Source: Citrobacter sp. Awk 4
GTDB taxonomy: Bacteria; Pseudomonadota; Gammaproteobacteria; Enterobacterales; Enterobacteriaceae
Direction of reading: 5' to 3'
DNA: 35,785 nucleotides
Assembly: GCF_028069725.1 (NCBI RefSeq)
Contig: NZ_JANEWG010000043.1
Span: 1-35,785, forward strand
Below the pieces are notes generated by a model, which was given only the letters and a program-made list of their open reading frames with translations, made no database searches and was not told the DNA's origin. Position numbers and translations under genes: made by a program. Positions 8,883 to 21,225 of this stretch are shown piece after piece (the first letter of the stretch is position 1; the number at the start of each line of letters is the position of its first letter).

Positions 8883-8911
8883 CTGCCAGAAAAAGGAAAT
8901 TGTTCTACACT
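8883..8911 (+). promoter_or_regulatory. candidate sigma-S-type promoter of dsrB
   Basis: CTACACT at 8905-8911 fits the extended -10 favoured by sigma-S, with a weak -35 (CTGCCA, 8883-8888) 17 bases upstream. A start near 8918 would give a leader of about 20 bases. From memory, E. coli dsrB has been described as RpoS-dependent, which agrees. Confidence 0.45.
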
Positions 8912-8936
8912 GGCACAAAGCTACAGGAGGATTACG

Positions 8937-9125
8937 ATGAAGGTGAATGATCGGGTAACAGTCAAAACGGACGGCGGTCCTCGCCGGCCTGGCGTGGTAC
9001 TGGCGGTAGAAGAGTTTAATGAAGGCACAATGTACCTGGTTTCGCTGGAAGACTACCCGCTCGGTATCTGGTTCTTTAATGAATCAGGCCATCAGGATGG
9101 CATCTTTGTGGAGAAAGCAGAGTAA
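8937..9125 (+). CDS. dsrB: DsrB, small protein downstream of dsrA
   Basis: A 62-residue protein almost identical to E. coli DsrB as I recall it ([39 protein letters not shown]). It is predicted to be a small beta-rich soluble protein with no known molecular function. The ATG is preceded by an ideal ribosome site, AGGAGG, eight bases upstream. It lies between dsrA-yodD and the convergent rcsA and is closed by a strong hairpin at 9149-9177. Confidence 0.94.
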   Translation: MKVNDRVTVKTDGGPRRPGVVLAVEEFNEGTMYLVSLEDYPLGIWFFNESGHQDGIFVEKAE

Positions 9126-9148
9126 CGCGTAACGTCAGCACGCTTTAC

Positions 9149-9177
9149 CCAGACTGGTGGCAACCCCACCAGTCTGG
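9149..9177. terminator. hairpin between convergent dsrB and rcsA
   Basis: CCAGACTGGTGG at 9149-9160 pairs perfectly with CCACCAGTCTGG at 9166-9177 around a five-base loop. A clear T run is lacking on either side (ATGTTT on the plus side), so it may be a weak terminator or a 3' stabilising structure used from both directions. Confidence 0.65.
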
Positions 9178-9182
9178 ATGTT

Positions 9183-9806
9183 TCAGCGCATGTTAACAAA
9201 AATACCGTTTGTTACATTATCTGTCAGACGTACCACGTGATAGATCACCTGCTTATTATGCGTTTTTATCTTTCGTTTAATATTCCCCTTATGGGATGAC
9301 ACAGTCTTCGCTTTGATATTCATTTGGTCTGAAATCTGAATGGTTCCCTGACCGGCCATCCACATGCGTAACATACTGGATTCAGTCCGGCTTAAAGATA
9401 ACGTAGGTAAATTAACACCTTCGGAAATATCTGTTTCTTTTTTCAGAATATCGCCAAGGATATCATCCAGTGAATCTGGTTTGATTGATTTAGAACTTAT
9501 CAATAAATTTTTTCTGACTAACAAATATTCATCAAAATGCACATTGGCAATAGCCATAAAAACAATAAATAATGTATTGGGATGTTGATTAATGATTTGC
9601 TTTATTTGCTGACTGTTTGCTGGATCATGGATAAAACAGTCCTCATTAATAAACACCACAGACGGCTGGTGTGAATCACAAGCGATGGCGAGTTCGTCAA
9701 CGGTTTCGATATCGTTGATTTCCCTTTTCTTCACCCCTCTGCTTACCAGATACCCGGTTAATCCAAGCCGGGTGTAACTGCATAGATCCATAATAATCGT
9801 TGACAT
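9183..9806 (-). CDS. rcsA: RcsA, capsule regulator
   Basis: RcsA is an unstable auxiliary regulator that pairs with RcsB to activate colanic acid capsule genes and, at the flhDC promoter, to repress motility. The 207-residue protein matches E. coli RcsA in length and N-terminus ([20 protein letters not shown]). The N-terminal half resembles a receiver-like domain without a usual phosphorylation site. The C-terminal part, around residues 140-195, is a LuxR-type helix-turn-helix ([32 protein letters not shown]). A good RcsAB box lies about 250 bases upstream, in line with known autoregulation. In E. coli RcsA is degraded by Lon and silenced by H-NS, and DsrA relieves that silencing; dsrA lies 1.3 kb away here. 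Confidence 0.96.
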   Translation of the reverse strand: MSTIIMDLCSYTRLGLTGYLVSRGVKKREINDIETVDELAIACDSHQPSVVFINEDCFIHDPANSQQIKQIINQHPNTLFIVFMAIANVHFDEYLLVRKNLLISSKSIKPDSLDDILGDILKKETDISEGVNLPTLSLSRTESSMLRMWMAGQGTIQISDQMNIKAKTVSSHKGNIKRKIKTHNKQVIYHVVRLTDNVTNGIFVNMR

Positions 9807-10056
9807 GGCATACCCTCACTCAATGCGTAACGATAATTCCCCTTACCTGAATATCTTTTAGTAACCTAACTGAACAATAATAGTGATTCAATATGACACT
9901 TTTGCGATTTTTCAGGCGGACTTACTATCCCGTAAAGTTACGTATAATTTGCCTGGAATTATCTTAAAGTAAAGTAAATGTTGCGTTATGTGAGTGAGGT
10001 AAAAACAAATAACAGGCGGCGGATATATCCTGGTAGATGTTTTTGAAATTTAAATT

Positions 10057-10070
10057 TCGGATAATCCTCA
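10057..10070 (-). promoter_or_regulatory. RcsAB box upstream of rcsA
   Basis: Read on the rcsA strand the site is TGAGGATTATCCGA, close to the RcsAB box of E. coli rcsA. It lies about 250 bases before the rcsA start, within the 288-base fliR-rcsA spacer. It predicts positive autoregulation of rcsA through RcsB. Confidence 0.8.
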
Positions 10071-10094
10071 ATAAGACAGGATAAATACTGTGGG

Positions 10095-10883
10095 TTATTT
10101 GTTTCGTGGAAGTTCACTCACCACATCAGCCAATAAATTGAAAACTTCGCTGAATAAGTGTTCACAAAAAGGGGCAATTAATGGCATGAGAGCCGCCATT
10201 AAAGAAATACCGATGGTTAATGTTAATGGGAAACCAATCACAAAGATCGACAACTGCGGAGCCATACGATTTAACAACCCCAACGCCAGGTTGAGCGTTA
10301 GCAGCACAGTGATCACCGGTAAGGCCAGCATGAGCCCGTTGATGAAGATCATACCGCCTGCCCGGGTGAGCGCCAGAAAAGCATTACTGTTGACCGGATT
10401 GTCGCCGACAGGAAGGGTATGAAAAGTATCAACCAGCAGCGAAATCAGCCATAAATGCCCGTTAAAGGTGAGAAAAAGCAGCATCGCGAGCATGTCGATG
10501 ATTCTGGCAAGCACGGGCATATTAAGATGGCTGGCAGGGTCAACAAAAGTGGCGAAAGAAAGCCCCATCTGTAATCCCATCAGTTCACCGGCGGTACGCA
10601 CGGCGGCAAAGGCAAATTGCATGGTAAATCCCAGCGCAATGCCAATCATGATTTGCTGCATCGCCAGCCACAATGCACTGGCGGAGAAAATCGGCACATC
10701 CGTGACGGGAAGCGAAGGGGCAATGACAAAGGTTATCATCATCCCCAATCCCAGCTTTACCCGTTTAGGCACCGCGCGTTCACTGAGGATGGGGGCTGTC
10801 GAAATGAGCGCCAGCACGCGCAGCAGCGGCCAGAAATAAAGGTTAAGCCAATATAGCCATTGCTCGCTCGTTACCTGCAACAT
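10095..10883 (-). CDS. fliR: FliR, flagellar export gate protein
   Basis: FliR is part of the FliP5-Q4-R1 core of the flagellar type III export gate inside the MS ring. The 262-residue protein is almost wholly hydrophobic, with about six membrane segments and short charged links, and starts [19 protein letters not shown], close to E. coli FliR (261 residues). It is the last gene of the fliLMNOPQR operon, eight bases after fliQ. I see no obvious terminator between its stop and rcsA. Confidence 0.97.
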   Translation of the reverse strand: MLQVTSEQWLYWLNLYFWPLLRVLALISTAPILSERAVPKRVKLGLGMMITFVIAPSLPVTDVPIFSASALWLAMQQIMIGIALGFTMQFAFAAVRTAGELMGLQMGLSFATFVDPASHLNMPVLARIIDMLAMLLFLTFNGHLWLISLLVDTFHTLPVGDNPVNSNAFLALTRAGGMIFINGLMLALPVITVLLTLNLALGLLNRMAPQLSIFVIGFPLTLTIGISLMAALMPLIAPFCEHLFSEVFNLLADVVSELPRNK

Positions 10884-10891
10884 CGCGCGTG

Positions 10892-11161
10892 TTACCCGAT
10901 GATGTAGGGTATATTGTTGAATAACGTGCGCACGTAATCCAGCAACAGGTTAAGCATCCACGGACCGGCAACGATGATGGCTATAAACACCGCCACAATT
11001 TTCGGGATGAAAGACAACGTCATTTCGTTGATCTGGGTTGCCGCCTGCAAAATACTGATAATCAGACCTGTAACGAGGGCGACCAGCAGGAGAGGGGCGG
11101 CGAGCGCAAGGGCGACTTTCATCGCCTCTGTGCCCATCATCATGACCGATTCAGGCGTCAT
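10892..11161 (-). CDS. fliQ: FliQ, flagellar export gate protein
   Basis: An 89-residue export gate subunit with the family's two long hydrophobic hairpins, at about residues 14-38 and 52-76, joined by a short polar loop ([13 protein letters not shown]). Four copies assemble with FliP and FliR. The start [14 protein letters not shown] is typical. It lies between fliP and fliR with eight-base gaps on each side, consistent with a single polycistronic message. Confidence 0.97.
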   Translation of the reverse strand: MTPESVMMMGTEAMKVALALAAPLLLVALVTGLIISILQAATQINEMTLSFIPKIVAVFIAIIVAGPWMLNLLLDYVRTLFNNIPYIIG

Positions 11162-11169
11162 TTCGTCCC

Positions 11170-11907
11170 CTAGCTGTAAAAGCTTTGTGCGAGAGAGCCA
11201 ACCAGCAGTTGCCAGCCGTCAACCAACACAAAGAGCATCAGCTTGAACGGCAGCGCAATGGTTGCAGGGGGAACCATCATCATCCCGAGCGCCATTAACA
11301 CGCTGGCGATCACCAGGTCGATAATCAAAAAAGGGATGAATATCGTAAAACCGATCTGGAACGCGGTTTTCAGCTCGCTGGTCACATAAGCCGGAAGCAG
11401 GATGCGCATCGGAACCGCTTCCGGCCCTTGCAACGGTCCGCTATTCGCCAGACGCGCAAACAGCGCCAGGTCTGCTTCGCGGGTCTGGCGCAGCATAAAC
11501 TCGCGCAGTGGTTGCGCGCCTTTCGCCATCGCCTCCTGCATGGAAATCTTCTCTTCACTGAACGGCTGATACGCATCGACGTAGATTTTATCAATCACTG
11601 GCGACATGATGAAAAACGTTAAGAACAGCGCCAGTCCTAACAATACCTGGTTGGGCGGTGCAGACGGTGTTCCCAGCGCGTTACGCAGCAGGCCAAAAAC
11701 AATGATGATGCGGGTAAAACTGGTCATCATCAGCAGGATCGCGGGCAGGAAAGTCAGCGAGGTGATGAATACCAGCGTTTGTACGGGAAGTGTCCAGCTT
11801 TGTCCGCCGCCGGGTAATGGCTGACTGACCAGGCCGGGTAACTGAGCGAGCGCGGCGGGAGAGAAAAGCCATACGGTCATGAGCGTGAGGGATAACAAAC
11901 GACGCAT
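11170..11907 (-). CDS. fliP: FliP, flagellar export gate protein
   Basis: A 245-residue core subunit of the type III export gate, the same length as in E. coli and Salmonella. FliP is unusual among the gate proteins in having a cleavable signal peptide, visible here as [21 protein letters not shown]. Membrane helices follow around residues 45-75, 88-108, 185-210 and 213-235, separated by a periplasmic region with [12 protein letters not shown]. The start codon shares one base with the fliO stop (TGATG), which implies coupled translation. Confidence 0.98.
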   Translation of the reverse strand: MRRLLSLTLMTVWLFSPAALAQLPGLVSQPLPGGGQSWTLPVQTLVFITSLTFLPAILLMMTSFTRIIIVFGLLRNALGTPSAPPNQVLLGLALFLTFFIMSPVIDKIYVDAYQPFSEEKISMQEAMAKGAQPLREFMLRQTREADLALFARLANSGPLQGPEAVPMRILLPAYVTSELKTAFQIGFTIFIPFLIIDLVIASVLMALGMMMVPPATIALPFKLMLFVLVDGWQLLVGSLAQSFYS

Positions 11908-12281
11908 CAGGATCTCCCAGGACGCTTTAGCAAGTTCTTCATCATGGCCTGAAAATCAGCAGGAGAGGCCGGTTTTTCGTCTGCACTTTCCGCCGCGGCA
12001 GGCAGGGTGTGGAGTAAATTGACAGAGGACGCCGTGACGCCAAGCACTAAACGTGCATCGTCAACATCCACAATCACCACCCGTTCACGTGGGCCGAGCG
12101 AGGCGCTGGCCGACACGTTAAGCCCACGGGCGTTGTTTCCCCTGGGCGCAAATCCGAGGCGTTTAATCACCCAGGCGGCGGCCAGTATCAGCACAATAAT
12201 TCCCAGCAATGCGCCGCTGACCTGGGCAAGCGGCGAACCGGGAACGGCAGCAGGTTGTGAGACAATGGCCTGGGTTTTCAT
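11907..12281 (-). CDS. fliO: FliO, export gate assembly protein
   Basis: FliO is a single-span membrane protein that helps FliP assemble but is not kept in the finished gate. The 124-residue product has a short N-terminal segment, one transmembrane helix at about residues 18-42 ([19 protein letters not shown]) and a cytoplasmic domain with [20 protein letters not shown]. FliO varies more in length than its neighbours (121 residues in E. coli). It overlaps fliP by one base and follows fliN by two. Confidence 0.96.
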   Translation of the reverse strand: MKTQAIVSQPAAVPGSPLAQVSGALLGIIVLILAAAWVIKRLGFAPRGNNARGLNVSASASLGPRERVVIVDVDDARLVLGVTASSVNLLHTLPAAAESADEKPASPADFQAMMKNLLKRPGRS

Positions 12282-12283
12282 GC

Positions 12284-12697
12284 TTAACGACTCAGACGAC
12301 GCATACGTTCAGACGGCGTAATGATGTCAGTAATGCGCACGCCGTATTTGTCGGCGACCACCACCACTTCACCTTGCGCGATCAGATAGCCGTTGATCAG
12401 AATATCCAGCGGCTCTCCGGCCAGACCGTCAAGTGCGACAACGGAGCCCTGCGTCAGACGCAGCAGCTCTTTGATCGTCATGCGGGTTCGGCCCAGTTCA
12501 ACCGTCAGTTTGACCGGAATATCCATGATCAGGTCGATATCCTGCAATGTGCCGCTGACATCGCCGCCGCCCAATTGCTGGAACACGGCATCGGCCGCGC
12601 TTTTGCCTGTCGGTGTTTTTTGCTCGTTTAACGCGTCAGCCCACAGATCGTCCAATGCGCCATTGTTGTCATCGGACGGATTATTCATGTCACTCAT
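12284..12697 (-). CDS. fliN: FliN, flagellar switch / C-ring protein
   Basis: FliN forms the lower part of the cytoplasmic C ring with FliM and takes part in rotor switching and in docking the FliH-FliI export complex. The 137-residue length is exactly that of the E. coli family. The first 50 residues are acidic and probably flexible (DMNNPSDDNNGALDDLW), and the rest is a SpoA-type domain (DIPVKLTVELGRTRMTIKEL, VVVADKYGVRITDII). It overlaps fliM by four bases (ATGA). Confidence 0.98.
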   Translation of the reverse strand: MSDMNNPSDDNNGALDDLWADALNEQKTPTGKSAADAVFQQLGGGDVSGTLQDIDLIMDIPVKLTVELGRTRMTIKELLRLTQGSVVALDGLAGEPLDILINGYLIAQGEVVVVADKYGVRITDIITPSERMRRLSR

Positions 12698-13698
12698 TTG
12701 GGCTGTTCCTCATTCAGCGAATTCAAAATCGGGTTGATCAGATGTTCTACACGTAACGCATACTGACCATTCACGGTGCCATATTGGCTGGTCAGCACCG
12801 GTACGCCGTCCACATGAGCAATAATGCGGTCGGGTTTTTCAATCGGCAGTACGTCGCCGGGTTTGAGTTTCAATATCTGGGAAAGACGCAGCGGAACGTC
12901 GGCAAAGTTCGCCACCAGTTCCAGTTCTGAGTGCTGAACCTGACGCACAAGATTGTCGCGCCAGTTCTGATCCTCATGGCGCGAGTTTTCCAGCGGTGGG
13001 TTAACCAGCAGTTCCCGCAGCGGTTCAATCATGCTGAAGGGGAGGCAGATGTTGAACTCGCCGGTCAGGTTGCCAATCTCAACGTGGAAAGGGGTATTGA
13101 CCACAATGTCGTTCGGAGAGGTGGTGATATTGGTAAATTTCACCTGCATCTCAGAACGGACGTACTCCACTTCCAGTGGATTAATGGCTTTCCAGGCGTC
13201 GCTATAGCCTTCCAGCGCCAGTTTCAGCATGCGGTTAATGACGCGCTGTTCGGTGTGGGTAAATTCCCGACCTTCAACTTTGGTCGGGAAGCGACCATCG
13301 CCGCCGAACAGGTTATCTACCGCAATAAATACAAGGCTCGGCGAGAACACCACCAGACCTGTACCGCGCAGCGGTTTCAGGTGGATCAGGTTCAGGTTCG
13401 TCGGCACCGGTAAGTTACGCGCAAACTCGTGGTACGGCTGAATACGGATAGCGCCAACGGTGATATCCGGGCTGCGACGCAGCAGGTTAAACAGACCCAT
13501 ACGGAACTGGCGTGCGAAACGCTCGTTAATGATCTCCAGCGCTTGCAGGCGCTCACGCACCACGCGGCGCTGGGTGTTGGGATCATAGGGACGAATATCG
13601 TTTTCGCTTACGCTGCCTGTGGTCGGTTCGTCTTTGGTCTCGCTGTCGCCGTTGAGCAGCGCATCGATTTCAGCCTGAGAAAGAATACTATCGCCCAT
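12694..13698 (-). CDS. fliM: FliM, flagellar motor switch protein
   Basis: FliM binds phosphorylated CheY and passes the signal to FliG to reverse the motor. The ATG at 13698 gives 334 residues, the E. coli length; the open frame extends 34 codons upstream but that part overlaps fliL. The conserved CheY-binding peptide LSQAEIDALLNGD is at residues 6-18. A central CheC-like domain follows, with the family GGxG-type motif seen as FGGDGRFP, then a C-terminal SpoA domain that pairs with FliN. It sits four bases after fliL and overlaps fliN by four. Confidence 0.98.
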   Translation of the reverse strand: MGDSILSQAEIDALLNGDSETKDEPTTGSVSENDIRPYDPNTQRRVVRERLQALEIINERFARQFRMGLFNLLRRSPDITVGAIRIQPYHEFARNLPVPTNLNLIHLKPLRGTGLVVFSPSLVFIAVDNLFGGDGRFPTKVEGREFTHTEQRVINRMLKLALEGYSDAWKAINPLEVEYVRSEMQVKFTNITTSPNDIVVNTPFHVEIGNLTGEFNICLPFSMIEPLRELLVNPPLENSRHEDQNWRDNLVRQVQHSELELVANFADVPLRLSQILKLKPGDVLPIEKPDRIIAHVDGVPVLTSQYGTVNGQYALRVEHLINPILNSLNEEQPK

Positions 13699-13702
13699 GT
13701 CT

Positions 13703-14170
13703 TTACCGCAGAATAAAAGCTGTATAAAGAACGTCGGTGACGTCCTGTTTCGGTTGTCCAGCAACAAGCGGCGTAGAGAGCGTCTCTTTAATGGCGGCAA
13801 TCAGCTTTTGTTTACCGTCTTCCGTGGAGAGCGTGGAGGCATCCTGGCGGGAAAACAGCAACAGCAAACGGCTGCGTACTTCAGGCAGATATTCACTGAG
13901 ACGCGAGCGGGTCACTTCATCTTTCAGTCGTAACGTCACGCCGATATACAGCACGCGATCCGCGTCGCCCAGATTGACGGTAAACGTATCCAGCGCGAAA
14001 AACACGGGGGCGGCTGGCGGAGCCGGTTGTGCGGTTGCGCTGACAGACGGATGCGTCTGCATACGCCAGTAGCTATACCCCGCGGTCGCGCAGGCGGCGA
14101 GGGTAATTAACACCAGCAAAGGGATCCAAATTGAGCGTCTGCTCTTTCTGTTAATCGCGGAGTCAGTCAT
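13703..14170 (-). CDS. fliL: FliL, basal-body stator-associated protein
   Basis: FliL is an inner-membrane protein that surrounds or supports the MotAB stators and affects torque. The ATG at 14170 gives 155 residues (154 in E. coli). A basic N-terminus (NRKSRRS) precedes one transmembrane helix at about 17-37. A proline- and alanine-rich linker ([10 protein letters not shown]) then leads to the periplasmic domain with [20 protein letters not shown]. It is the first gene of fliLMNOPQR; a probable FlhDC box and a long inverted repeat lie upstream. Confidence 0.96.
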   Translation of the reverse strand: MTDSAINRKSRRSIWIPLLVLITLAACATAGYSYWRMQTHPSVSATAQPAPPAAPVFFALDTFTVNLGDADRVLYIGVTLRLKDEVTRSRLSEYLPEVRSRLLLLFSRQDASTLSTEDGKQKLIAAIKETLSTPLVAGQPKQDVTDVLYTAFILR

Positions 14171-14208
14171 CTGATACGGGCTTCCTGTTTCGGTACAGCT
14201 TATTGGCT

Positions 14209-14259
14209 GATTATCCCGTGTCCTGTTCCCGTCAAAGCGTGGAAAAGACACGGATAATC
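14209..14259. repeat. inverted repeat at the fliK-fliL junction
   Basis: GATTATCCCGTGTC at 14209-14222 is the reverse complement of GACACGGATAATC at 14247-14259 except for one unpaired base. The loop is 24 bases. The right arm lies within the predicted FlhDC box of fliL, and the whole element lies in the fliL leader, between the fliK stop and the fliL start. Confidence 0.7.
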
Positions 14260-14276
14260 ATGCTACCTCTGGCGTT
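14234..14276 (-). promoter_or_regulatory. candidate FlhDC box of fliLMNOPQR
   Basis: On the operon strand, AACGCCAGAGGTAGCA (14261-14276) and an inverted partner (14234-14249) flank an 11-base gap, the architecture of an FlhD4C2 site. The first half fits the consensus well in its AACGC part and moderately in AGGTAGC; the second half is weak. It overlaps the fliK stop codon. Confidence 0.5.
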
Positions 14277-15492
14277 AGGCGAAGATATCCACCGCGCCAT
14301 TGCCACGGGACGCGTTCTGCAATGAGGCCGGTACGGCCAGATTGACGTCATCTTCGGCAAGCAGGGACTCTTGCCCCTGTGTACGGGCGGTTTGCTGTTG
14401 CTGGGATGAAGAGTGCTGCTGCCCGCTAAAACTTTCGCTACTGATACTGCTTTGACCCAGTTGGATCCCGCTTTCCGCCAGTTGCGTACGTAATACCGGT
14501 AATGCGGCCTCCAGCGCGGCGCGGACATGGCTATGCGCCGACACCATCTGCAATTGCGCCTGGTTGTCATCAAGTTTCAGGGAGATTTGCACCTGACCCA
14601 GATCTTCCGGGTGCAGGCGTAGTTCAGCACTCTGCTGCCCCTGACGAGTAAACAACGTAATGTGCTGGCTAAGCGATTGCTGCCATTCATGGCTACCCAA
14701 CGGTGCGCTGAGCACCGGCGCGGCAACCGTCGGAAGCGGCTGCGGCTGTGCTGCCGGGCTGCTGACCGCCGTCATGGCCAGGCCTGGCGCTACCGGGGAA
14801 GGGCTGCTTTCGAGATCGGCTTTGGCGGTGGCTGCGACGACCAGCGGCGTCAACGGTTGAGCCTGAGCGGTCTCAGCGCTTGCGCTGTGGGTGGCAGCAT
14901 CCGGCTTTCCTTTTTTCCCGTTGTCAGGGGGGAACGTAAAGGCGAGCTCTTGATCTGTCTGACGTGTCTCGCCACGCAACGTTGCGCTCAGCGAAGCGTC
15001 ATTTATCGCCGCAGCGCTGTGGGTGGCAGGCGCTACGCTTTGTTGTCCGGGCAGCATGGCAAACAAGGCACTCAGATTTGCGAGGTCTTCGTCGCTGAGA
15101 GCAGGCGTTTTGTCGTCCGCTTGCGCTGATTTGCTCAGTGCCGTCAGCGCGCTGTTTTTCATCGTCGGCGTGAGTGAGGAAAGCCACTGCTGCGCGTCAG
15201 TCAAGGTGGTCAACGTTTCGTCAGCCGCCAGATCCTGGCGCGCCAGCAGGTCGGCCAGTTTTTCGGCAGGAGACGCTTCGCCATGTTGAGACAACGCTCT
15301 TTTCTGCAGCGTGTTGCCTGCCGTCTGGATGTCGGCAAACGACAACGGAACCGCTTTCCCAGGTGTCTCGTCCGCACCTAATGCGCCTGCCAGCAGCGCC
15401 AGGAAATCCTGCGCGGCGTCGCCTGTTTTTCCGGCTTTTGAGCCGCCAGTCACGTCTGTCTCAGTCGTGACCAGTGGGGGCAATGTGATCAT
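14275..15492 (-). CDS. fliK: FliK, flagellar hook-length control protein
   Basis: FliK is a secreted ruler that measures hook length and switches the export gate from rod/hook to filament substrates by acting on FlhB. It is 405 residues long, as I recall for Salmonella FliK and longer than in E. coli (375). The N-terminal half is rich in Ala, Gln, Ser and Thr with low complexity, as expected of a stretchable ruler. The conserved C-terminal domain around residues 265-370 includes [21 protein letters not shown] Gln/Ser-rich tail follows ([12 protein letters not shown]). It overlaps fliJ by four bases and ends the fliF operon. Confidence 0.96.
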   Translation of the reverse strand: MITLPPLVTTETDVTGGSKAGKTGDAAQDFLALLAGALGADETPGKAVPLSFADIQTAGNTLQKRALSQHGEASPAEKLADLLARQDLAADETLTTLTDAQQWLSSLTPTMKNSALTALSKSAQADDKTPALSDEDLANLSALFAMLPGQQSVAPATHSAAAINDASLSATLRGETRQTDQELAFTFPPDNGKKGKPDAATHSASAETAQAQPLTPLVVAATAKADLESSPSPVAPGLAMTAVSSPAAQPQPLPTVAAPVLSAPLGSHEWQQSLSQHITLFTRQGQQSAELRLHPEDLGQVQISLKLDDNQAQLQMVSAHSHVRAALEAALPVLRTQLAESGIQLGQSSISSESFSGQQHSSSQQQQTARTQGQESLLAEDDVNLAVPASLQNASRGNGAVDIFA

Positions 15493-15932
15493 TCAGGTTT
15501 CCTCATGGCTGCACGCTGAGCAAATTCATCCATCTTTTTCTGATCCAGGCGGTTTTCAGCCAGTAAGGCTGCCGCGGTTTGTCGGTCTTGTAAGGTTTGC
15601 CAGGCTTGCAGGCGCTGTTTCTTTTCACGCCAGCTATTCAGCGCAATGTCGACTTTATGCGTCCACTGGCTGAGTTGATGGCGATGCTGTTCAATGGCCT
15701 TTTCCAGGGTCTGGATAAATTGCTGGTAATTGATCCAACGGTTGCTGGCAATCCCTTGTCCCATATCGGTATTGAGGTTGGTTCGGTATTCATGCTGATA
15801 ATCGATCAGCATTTTCAGTTGCTCTTCTGCCTGCTGAAATCCGCGCCGCATTTCACCCAACAGGAGTGCGGCATCATCCACCTCCTTTTCAGCCAAATCT
15901 TTCAGTGTTGCCAGTGCGCCGTGTTGTGCCAT
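15489..15932 (-). CDS. fliJ: FliJ, export chaperone-escort protein
   Basis: FliJ is the coiled-coil stalk of the export ATPase, similar in role to the gamma subunit of F1-ATPase; it interacts with FlhA and escorts chaperones. The 147-residue protein (147 in E. coli) is almost entirely helical and rich in Gln, Glu, Lys and Arg, with heptad patterns from about residue 8 to 130. It lies 21 bases after fliI and overlaps fliK by four bases (ATGA). Confidence 0.97.
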   Translation of the reverse strand: MAQHGALATLKDLAEKEVDDAALLLGEMRRGFQQAEEQLKMLIDYQHEYRTNLNTDMGQGIASNRWINYQQFIQTLEKAIEQHRHQLSQWTHKVDIALNSWREKKQRLQAWQTLQDRQTAAALLAENRLDQKKMDEFAQRAAMRKPE

Positions 15933-15953
15933 GACGTTTGCCCTCCTGCTTTA

Positions 15954-17323
15954 TCACACCGTCGGGAAAATCAGATCCAGAGCCTGAAGGGAGTCATCCC
16001 AGTCCGCCCGTTCAAAAATACCTTGTTGCAGGAACGCCTCGAGCTGGGGCCACAACGCAATGGCTTTATCCAGCATCGGATCGCTGCCTTTGGCGTAGGC
16101 GCCAACGCTGACCAGATCGCGGTTACGCTGGAAGCTGGACAACAGTTGTTTGAAATTGCGTACGCGCGCGTAGTGTTTCTCGCTGATGAGCGCGGTCATT
16201 GCACGACTGATCGACGCCTCAATATCAATGGCCGGATAGTGCCCGGCCTCGGCAAGGCGACGGGATAACACGATGTGGCCATCAAGGATCGCGCGCGCGG
16301 AGTCCGCAATAGGGTCCTGCTGGTCGTCGCCTTCGGTTAGCACGGTATAAAACGCGGTGATGGAACCGCCGCCGTGAATACCGTTGCCGGCGCGTTCGAC
16401 CAGCGCCGGCAATTTGGCGAAGACGGAAGGGGGGTAGCCTTTCGTTGCGGGCGGTTCACCGATCGCCAGCGCGATTTCACGTTGCGCCATCGCATAGCGG
16501 GTTAATGAATCCATAATCAACAGCACGTGCTGTCCGCGATCGCGAAAATCCTCTGCAATACGGGTAGCGTACGCCGCCCCTTGCATACGCAGCAGCGGCG
16601 AAACATCCGCAGGCGCGGCGATCACCACTGAACGTGCGCGTCCGTCAGTGCCGAGAATATTCTCGATAAAATCTTTCACTTCACGGCCACGTTCGCCAAT
16701 CAGCCCCACGACGATCACGTCTGCGCGGGTATAGCGCGCCATCATGCCGAGCAGGACGCTTTTCCCGACCCCGGAACCGGCAAACAGCCCCATACGTTGA
16801 CCACGACCAACGGTTAACAGGGCGTTGATCGGCCGCACGCCGGTGTCCAGTACATGCTCAATCGGCGTACGCTGTAGCGGGTTAAACGGTGGGGTAATGA
16901 GCGCGCCTGTTTCGGTGGTTTCCGGGGAGGGGAGGCCGTCCAGCGGCTTACCTGCACCGTCGAGTACGCGTCCAAGCAGCGCCGGGCCCAGCGGCAATTG
17001 CTTGCCACTTTGCAACCCGTCGCCATGACCATTTCTGGCATAGACGCGAGCGCCCGGCAGAATGCCTTCGACCTCTTCCAGCGGCATTAAAAACAGGCGC
17101 TGACCGTTAAAGCCGACAACTTCACACTCGACTTCTTTGGTTTCAGTCCCATCCTGACGCTCAATAATGCAGGTGGCGCCGAGTGGGAGTTGCAGTCCAG
17201 TTGCCTCCAGTACCAGTCCGGTGGCACGGGTCAGACGACCATAGCGACGCACGGCAGGCAACTGCGTCATTTTGGCTTCGAAGTTGTCCAGCGTGTTAAG
17301 CCAGCGGGTCAGGCGGGTAGTCA

Positions 17324-17324
<1 letters not shown>
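15954..17324 (-). CDS. fliI: FliI, flagellar export ATPase
   Basis: FliI is the hexameric ATPase at the base of the flagellar type III export apparatus, homologous to the F1 beta subunit. The protein has 456 residues, the Salmonella length. Walker A is AGSGVGKS at 182-189 (Lys188), and Walker B falls in the [16 protein letters not shown] region, which holds the family signature. An N-terminal region of about 20 residues mediates FliH binding, and an F1-type beta-barrel precedes the ATPase domain. The start codon shares one base with the fliH stop. Confidence 0.98.
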
Positions 17325-20694
<3,370 letters not shown>

Positions 20695-20810
20695 CTCGCA
20701 CCTCGTGACTGATCGTGGACGGCGTTTTTTGCAAAGTGGAACAAGACTCACTCCCGGGTCAGCAAACTCGAAAAATTGACGGTCTCATTATTTGCGGTTT
20801 CGAATTTTTC

Positions 20811-20853
20811 TATGCCTCAAAAACCGAGGTTTTTTATCGTTATTTAGCGCCTT
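20811..20853. promoter_or_regulatory. FlhDC box between fliF and fliE
   Basis: TATGCCTCAAAAACCG (20811-20826) and CGTTATTTAGCGCCTT (20838-20853) form two inverted half-sites separated by 11 bases. The right half fits the FlhD4C2 half-site consensus with one mismatch; the left half is looser. One box midway between divergent fliF and fliE suits shared class 2 activation. Confidence 0.75.
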
Positions 20854-20910
20854 TATCTTATTGACAAGCTGTTAATCTCTGCTGCGTAAAAAATCATCCA
20901 GAGGTACAGA

Positions 20911-21225
20911 ATGTCAGCAATACAGGGGATTGAAGGGGTCATTAGCCAGTTACAGGCAACGGCGATGTCCGCGAAAGCGCAAGAGACGCTCCCACAGCCA
21001 ACCGTGAGTTTTGCCGGTCAGTTACATGCCGCGCTGGATCGGATCAGTGATACATCGACTGCCGCGCGCGTACAGGCAGAAAAGTTCACGCTGGGTGAGC
21101 CAGGGATTGCGCTAAATGATGTGATGGCCGATATGCAAAAAGCCTCCGTCTCTATGCAGATGGGGATCCAGGTGCGCAACAAACTGGTGTCAGCGTATCA
21201 GGAAGTCATGAGCATGCAGGTGTAG
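20911..21225 (+). CDS. fliE: FliE, MS ring-rod adaptor
   Basis: FliE is a small secreted protein that joins the MS ring and export gate to the proximal rod, and it is among the first export substrates. The 104-residue length equals that of the enterobacterial family. The sequence is helical and starts [18 protein letters not shown], with the conserved C-terminal region [31 protein letters not shown] lies before the ATG. It forms a single-gene unit divergent from fliF and is followed by a hairpin-rich non-coding stretch. Confidence 0.97.
   Translation: MSAIQGIEGVISQLQATAMSAKAQETLPQPTVSFAGQLHAALDRISDTSTAARVQAEKFTLGEPGIALNDVMADMQKASVSMQMGIQVRNKLVSAYQEVMSMQV

Noticed and set aside
20861-20866. 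A consensus -35 TTGACA before fliE
   Set aside because: No acceptable -10 is found 16-18 bases later, and a start there would leave almost no leader before the ribosome site.
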